From: Eubacteriales bacterium
GTDB taxonomy: Bacteria; Bacillota; JASUSC01
Length of the DNA stretch: 36,318 bases
Reading direction: 5' to 3'
NCBI GenBank assembly: GCA_030446285.1
Contig: JASUSC010000011.1
Span: 1-36,318, forward strand
Shown: positions 33,508 to 36,318 of the stretch, piece by piece
How positions within the stretch are numbered: position 1 is the first letter of the stretch
Layout of the letters: every line of letters begins with the position of its first letter
The notes under the pieces: model-generated
The model's database searches: none
What the model was told of the DNA's origin: nothing
The model's input: the letters and a program-made list of their open reading frames with translations, nothing else
Position numbers and translations under genes: made by a program

Positions 33508-34586
33508 TGTTAAAAAGGAATTTTATCGTCATTGCCGGGGTAGTAATCGGTCTGGTGGCTTTAGTTCTGGCGGCAGCCGGTAATCCGCCTAATATGGCCC
33601 TATGTGCCGCTTGTTTCGTCCGGGATATGGCCGGTTCCCTCGGTTTGCACCGGGCTAATACAGTCCAATATATGCGACCGGAAATTATCGGCATCGTTCT
33701 CGGCGCCTTTGTTACTTCCTTAGCTACTAAAGAGTTTCGTCCCCGCGGCGGGGCCAATACGGCCGTCCGTTTTCTCCTCGGGTTTTTAGTCATGGTGGGG
33801 GCGCTGGTGTTTCTCGGCTGTCCCATCCGCCTTATCCTGCGGTTAGCGGCGGGGGATCTGAATGCCTTTGTAGCGCTGCTGGGATTGATAGCCGGAGTTT
33901 TTGTGGGTGTAAAACTTCTCGCCGGTGGTTACTACAGCGGCCGTAGCAACCCGGAGAAGGGCGGCATTGGTGGTCTTTTGGTACCGGCTGCAATGGTGAT
34001 TTTCCTCCTTCTGCTTATTGCAAAGCCCGTATTTAACCCGCAGGCGGGCGGGCCCCTTTTCTTCAGCAAAGAGGGTCCCGGTTCCCTCCATGCTCCTCTG
34101 CTCTTCTCTCTAGTGGGGGGACTGGTGGTAGGAGTGGTGGCCCAGCGCAGCCGCCTGTGTTTGGTGGGCGGGATCAGGGATCTCCTGCTGCTGAGGGATT
34201 TTCACCTGTTAAAGGGCTTCGTGAGCATTTTCGCGGTGGTTTTCTTAGGCAACCTGATTATGGGGAAGGTTAATTTTGCTTTTGCCGGCCAGCCTATCGC
34301 CCATACCGCACACCTGTGGAATTTTTTGGGGATGTTTTTGGTAGGACTGGCTTCCACCCTGGCTGGAGGTTGTCCCCTGCGCCAGCTCATCTTGGCTGGG
34401 GAAGGGGATTACGATGCCGGCATGTACGTGGCCGGGCTCTTTGCCGGTGCGGCTTTCGCTCACAACTTCATGCTGGCTGCCAGTCCCAAGGGGGTAACGG
34501 TCTACGGTCAGATAGCGGTTATAGCCGGAATTATCGTTGCCGTAATAATTGCCCTGGTGAGCAGGGAAGTTTACCGGGAGGGATGA
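33507..34586 (+). CDS. yedE: YedE/YeeE family sulfur or selenium transporter
   Basis: This is a 359-residue integral membrane protein with about nine to ten helices. Cysteine-bearing family motifs are NMALCAACFVRD (Cys33, Cys36), VFLGCPIRLILRL, RSRLCLVGGIRD and LAGGCPLRQLILAGEGD. Related YeeE proteins take up thiosulfate by passing it along conserved cysteines, and the YedE branch of anaerobes is linked to selenium metabolism (YedE/FdhT). The start ATG 33507 overlaps the mvhD stop. tusA follows after 4 bases, the usual pairing of the transporter with a sulfur carrier. Sequence alone does not decide between sulfur and selenium. Confidence 0.9.
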   Translation: MLKRNFIVIAGVVIGLVALVLAAAGNPPNMALCAACFVRDMAGSLGLHRANTVQYMRPEIIGIVLGAFVTSLATKEFRPRGGANTAVRFLLGFLVMVGALVFLGCPIRLILRLAAGDLNAFVALLGLIAGVFVGVKLLAGGYYSGRSNPEKGGIGGLLVPAAMVIFLLLLIAKPVFNPQAGGPLFFSKEGPGSLHAPLLFSLVGGLVVGVVAQRSRLCLVGGIRDLLLLRDFHLLKGFVSIFAVVFLGNLIMGKVNFAFAGQPIAHTAHLWNFLGMFLVGLASTLAGGCPLRQLILAGEGDYDAGMYVAGLFAGAAFAHNFMLAASPKGVTVYGQIAVIAGIIVAVIIALVSREVYREG

Positions 34587-34590
34587 TATA

Positions 34591-34803
34591 ATGGAGCTGA
34601 ACCTTTGCGGTCTGAGTTGTCCGCTGCCAGTGGTGCGGACGCGGGAGGCCTGGCAGAAATTGTCCGGCGGGGAAGAGCTGAGACTGGTGGTGGATTCGCC
34701 GGTGGCTAAGGAAAACGTCCTGCGTTTTTTAGAAAACAGCGGCGGTAAGGTGGAAAAGGTAGAGGAGAAGGATGGGGTTACGGTCATTTCTGTGCGGAAA
34801 TAA
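34591..34803 (+). CDS. tusA: TusA-like sulfur carrier protein
   Basis: This 70-residue protein of the TusA/SirA/YeeD family has the persulfide-forming Cys10 in the motif LSCPLPVVRTRE (CPxP) and the two-layer fold DVSP-like segment VVDSPVAKENVLRFLE. It probably takes sulfane sulfur (or selenium) from the YedE transporter and hands it to another protein. ATG 34591 lies 4 bases after the yedE stop, with the SD GGGAGGGATGATAT inside yedE. Confidence 0.92.
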   Translation: MELNLCGLSCPLPVVRTREAWQKLSGGEELRLVVDSPVAKENVLRFLENSGGKVEKVEEKDGVTVISVRK

Positions 34804-34825
34804 AAGGGAAGGGGAGGACGCGGTT

Positions 34826-35074
34826 TTGCTCGCTTTCCCTTCCCTCCACTACGCTCTAAAGGCAGAAAGGATTGTGCAGGAGGCCGGAATAACCGGGGGA
34901 CTTCGGCCTACTCCCCGTTCAATCAGCACGTCCTGCGGTCTGGTTTTAGCGGTGAAAGAAAAAGACCTAGCGGCCGTGAAAGAACTTTTCGCTTCCCGGG
35001 CTTTCCCAGTAGAAAGGGTTTATTTCCCCGTCGCCGGAGGGTGGCGGGCAGAAGAGGAGGGAGAAACCGGGTAA
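34826..35074 (+). CDS. DUF3343 domain protein
   Basis: This is an 82-residue protein, LLAFPSLHYALKAERIVQEAGI to GLRPTPRSISTSCGLVLAV, matching the small DUF3343 family (putative Se/S carrier) that often accompanies YedE/YedF and TusA in selenium- or sulfur-metabolising anaerobes. The conserved cysteine in SISTSCG may carry sulfur. TTG 34826 is the preferred start (SD GGGGAGG); the ORF track start at 34772 lies inside tusA. It is the last gene of the operon, with a terminator 35 bases on. Confidence 0.82.
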   Translation: MLAFPSLHYALKAERIVQEAGITGGLRPTPRSISTSCGLVLAVKEKDLAAVKELFASRAFPVERVYFPVAGGWRAEEEGETG

Positions 35075-35109
35075 AGGAGACAGCAAGGAATTGTAATCAT
35101 TTTCACAAT

Positions 35110-35159
35110 AGCCCGTTTTCCTTCTGGTAAGGACAGGGGGAAACGGGCTTATATTTTTT
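35110..35159 (+). terminator. Terminator of the double-cubane/HdrA operon
   Basis: AGCCCGTTTTCC pairs over 12 bp (one G-U) with GGGAAACGGGCT and is followed by TATATTTTTT. Confidence 0.85.
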
Positions 35160-35226
35160 GCCACGTTGCTGTCGAGGCCAAACCTACCAACGGAGGGAGG
35201 TAAACAGCATCTACTGAAAATTGAGG

Positions 35227-35248
35227 CCGTGTAAAATTTCAGTAGGTG
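35227..35248 (+). repeat. Left terminal inverted repeat of the ISLre2-type element
   Basis: CCGTGTAAAATTTCAGTAGG plus TG. It overlaps an inverted, right-end-like copy at 35209-35230 (CATCTACTGAAAATTGAGG...), forming a palindrome. Confidence 0.72.
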
Positions 35249-35279
35249 AGAGCAGGAGATAAGGCAGGGGATAAAGAAA

Positions 35280-35330
35280 AAGAGACCTCACCAGAGCAAA
35301 CCAGAAATTAGAAGGAGGGTGAGGTCTCTT
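35280..35330 (+). promoter_or_regulatory. Start-codon hairpin of the transposase
   Basis: AAGAGACCTCACC and GGTGAGGTCTCTT form a perfect 13-bp stem ending one base before the transposase ATG, with the SD (GAAGGAGG) at the loop/3'-arm border. It should hide the start region in read-through RNA. GGTGAGGTCTC recurs at about 36150. Confidence 0.75.
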
Positions 35331-36051
35331 ATGAAAAACATTCAGCTATTTAACATTCGCCAAATAGTGGGCTCAATCCTTCTTTTAGCGCACAAAATGG
35401 AGGAAATAATTACGGGGAGCAAAGATTTTTACGAGATAGAGAGAAGGATACATGAAGTGAGCCAGGAAATATGCAAGCGGATGCTGAGTTGGGCATTAGA
35501 GGAGATAGACAAGCGGCTGATGGAAGAGCGGGACCGGGAAAGGTGGGAAGTGGTAGGGTTTCGGACGAAGGGAGCGATAAGCAGCTTTGGGGAATTTCCA
35601 TTTAAGAGGCGGTTGTACCGGGACAAAAAGACTGGGGAGAGCAAATTTTTGTTGGATGAAGTATTAGGCTGGCCGAAGGGGGTGAGGATAACCCCGCGGC
35701 TGAGGGAGATATTGCTCAGATTAGGGAGCGAAGTATCTTTACAATGTAGCGCGGCGGATGAAGCGGTTAGGAGCACGGTGGACGATAGAAGGAGGCGACC
35801 GGATGGCGCGGGTATTAGCTGCGAAGGCCGATGGTAGACTGGCGGGATACGTTTGGCGGTGGCCTGTAGAGGGAGAGAAGATAAGAGGGGTGGTAGAGGG
35901 ACGGAGAGGAGGGAAATTTAAGGAAGAAGACATGGAGAAATGGCTGCGGGTAACCATACCGGCCTTAGAAGGGCCATATGGGGGGCGGCCATGGGTGAAG
36001 CATGTATTACGGGAGGCAGTACGGCATAGTACCAGATTTTTGGTGGGGTAG
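35331..36051 (+). pseudogene. ISLre2 family transposase, central part deleted
   Basis: The N-terminal part (MKNIQLFNIRQIVGSILLLA to RLGSEVSL) is UPF0236/ISLre2-like: EEIITGSKDFYEIERRIHE and FGEFPFKRRLYRDKKTGE are family blocks. Near 35735-35757 the sequence passes, with a frame change, to the family C-terminus (MKRLGARWTIEGGDRMARVL to HSTRFLVG, stop at 36051). Roughly 230 central codons, including most catalytic acidic residues of the DDE-type core, are missing. The frame opened at 35331 reads into nonsense until 35837. ATG 35331 is chosen over GTG-type starts upstream because of the SD GAAGGAGG. Confidence 0.83.
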
Positions 36052-36187
36052 CACCCGGAAAAAGTCGATAAGGGAGGGGGCAGAGAGTTTTGGCTTAATG
36101 GTAAAAAGAAGCAATAATACAAAATAATCCCTGATAACATCCCTACGCTTGGTGAGGTCTCAGGACAAAAAATTTTTTTGGAAAAAG

Positions 36188-36209
36188 CACCTACTGAATC
36201 TTGACACGG
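36188..36209 (-). repeat. Right terminal inverted repeat of the ISLre2-type element
   Basis: Read on the minus strand, CCGTGTCAAGATTCAGTAGG plus TG differs at three positions from the left repeat. Confidence 0.72.
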
Positions 36210-36225
36210 ACCAGAAGGTGGCATC

Positions 36226-36318
36226 GAGTAAAATTATTTCGGGGGAAGGAGGAGTAACACAAAAAAAGAAGAACCTCACTCCGAGTGGGAAGAAACAAAG
36301 ACAAATGGAGGGGAGTGA
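36226..36318 (+). other. Probable leader of a second ISLre2-type element, cut by window end
   Basis: TCACTCC (36276-36282) and GGAGTGA (36312-36318, the last bases) are inverted arms around 29 bases containing an SD-like ATGGAGG, the same plan as the start-codon hairpin at 35280-35330 (AGAACCTCAC against AGACCTCAC). GAGTAAAATTATTTC near 36226 loosely resembles the left repeat. The transposase itself would start just outside. Confidence 0.4.

Larger units (their letters stand above)
35227..36209 (+). mobile_element. Internally deleted ISLre2-type element
   Basis: Near-terminal inverted repeats of 22 bases (35227-35248 and 36188-36209, 19 of 22 matching) bound a unit of about 980 bp. It contains the two ends of a UPF0236/ISLre2 transposase. 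A complete member would be about 1.6 kb. The element cannot move by its own protein, but it might be moved by an intact relative. I find no clear target-site duplication. Confidence 0.7.

Overview
The window looks like chromosomal DNA from a thermophilic, anaerobic, endospore-forming Firmicute of the Moorella / Peptococcaceae / Thermoanaerobacterales kind. The sporulation operons spoIIA and spoVA, the short class III Hcp, the HdrA-MvhD and double-cubane-type redox proteins, AG-rich Shine-Dalgarno sites and frequent GTG/TTG starts all support this. I cannot assign a species from the sequence alone.

Layout. (1) 1-4120 is nitrogen control: amtB, a PII protein without the uridylylation tyrosine, an ANTAR regulator with a degraded receiver behind a textbook ANTAR antiterminator leader, and GSI-alpha glutamine synthetase. 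(2) 4180-5665 is hcp under a CRP/FNR-type site placed at about -41.5. (3) 5790-7670 is a decayed patch: a HEPN protein followed by a beheaded nucleotidyltransferase, then an intact SAM-I riboswitch driving a broken cystathionine gamma-synthase-type gene. (4) 7690-10962 holds a small phosphatase/nuclease, a Fur-family regulator, a UPF0173 hydrolase (minus strand), an MTH1187-type thiamine-binding protein and a PAP2 membrane phosphatase. (5) 11012-19993 is core metabolism: dnaE, mtrB (TRAP) with a coupled small ORF, accD, accA, pfkA and pyk. (6) 20069-25265 is sporulation: a dacF-type carboxypeptidase, spoIIAA-spoIIAB-sigF behind a clear sigma-H promoter, a dodecin, and spoVAC-spoVAD-spoVAE. (7) 25344-28840 has two acyl-CoA dehydratase activase-related proteins, then, on the minus strand, dinB with two LexA boxes and a coupled 42-codon ORF.

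(8) 28937-35159 is the most interesting part: a compact seven-gene operon of a double-cubane-cluster reductase (YjiM/DCCP family), its ATP-dependent activator, HdrA, MvhD, a YedE/YeeE transporter, TusA and a DUF3343 protein. It suggests that electrons from an HdrA-MvhD module are raised in energy by ATP hydrolysis on the activator and delivered to a double-cubane enzyme whose substrate may be a sulfur or selenium compound brought in by YedE and carried by TusA. Its promoter shares a 16-base block with the hcp promoter.

(9) 35200-36318 is an internally deleted ISLre2-type (UPF0236) element with terminal inverted repeats and a start-codon hairpin. The window then ends inside what looks like the leader of a second, related element.
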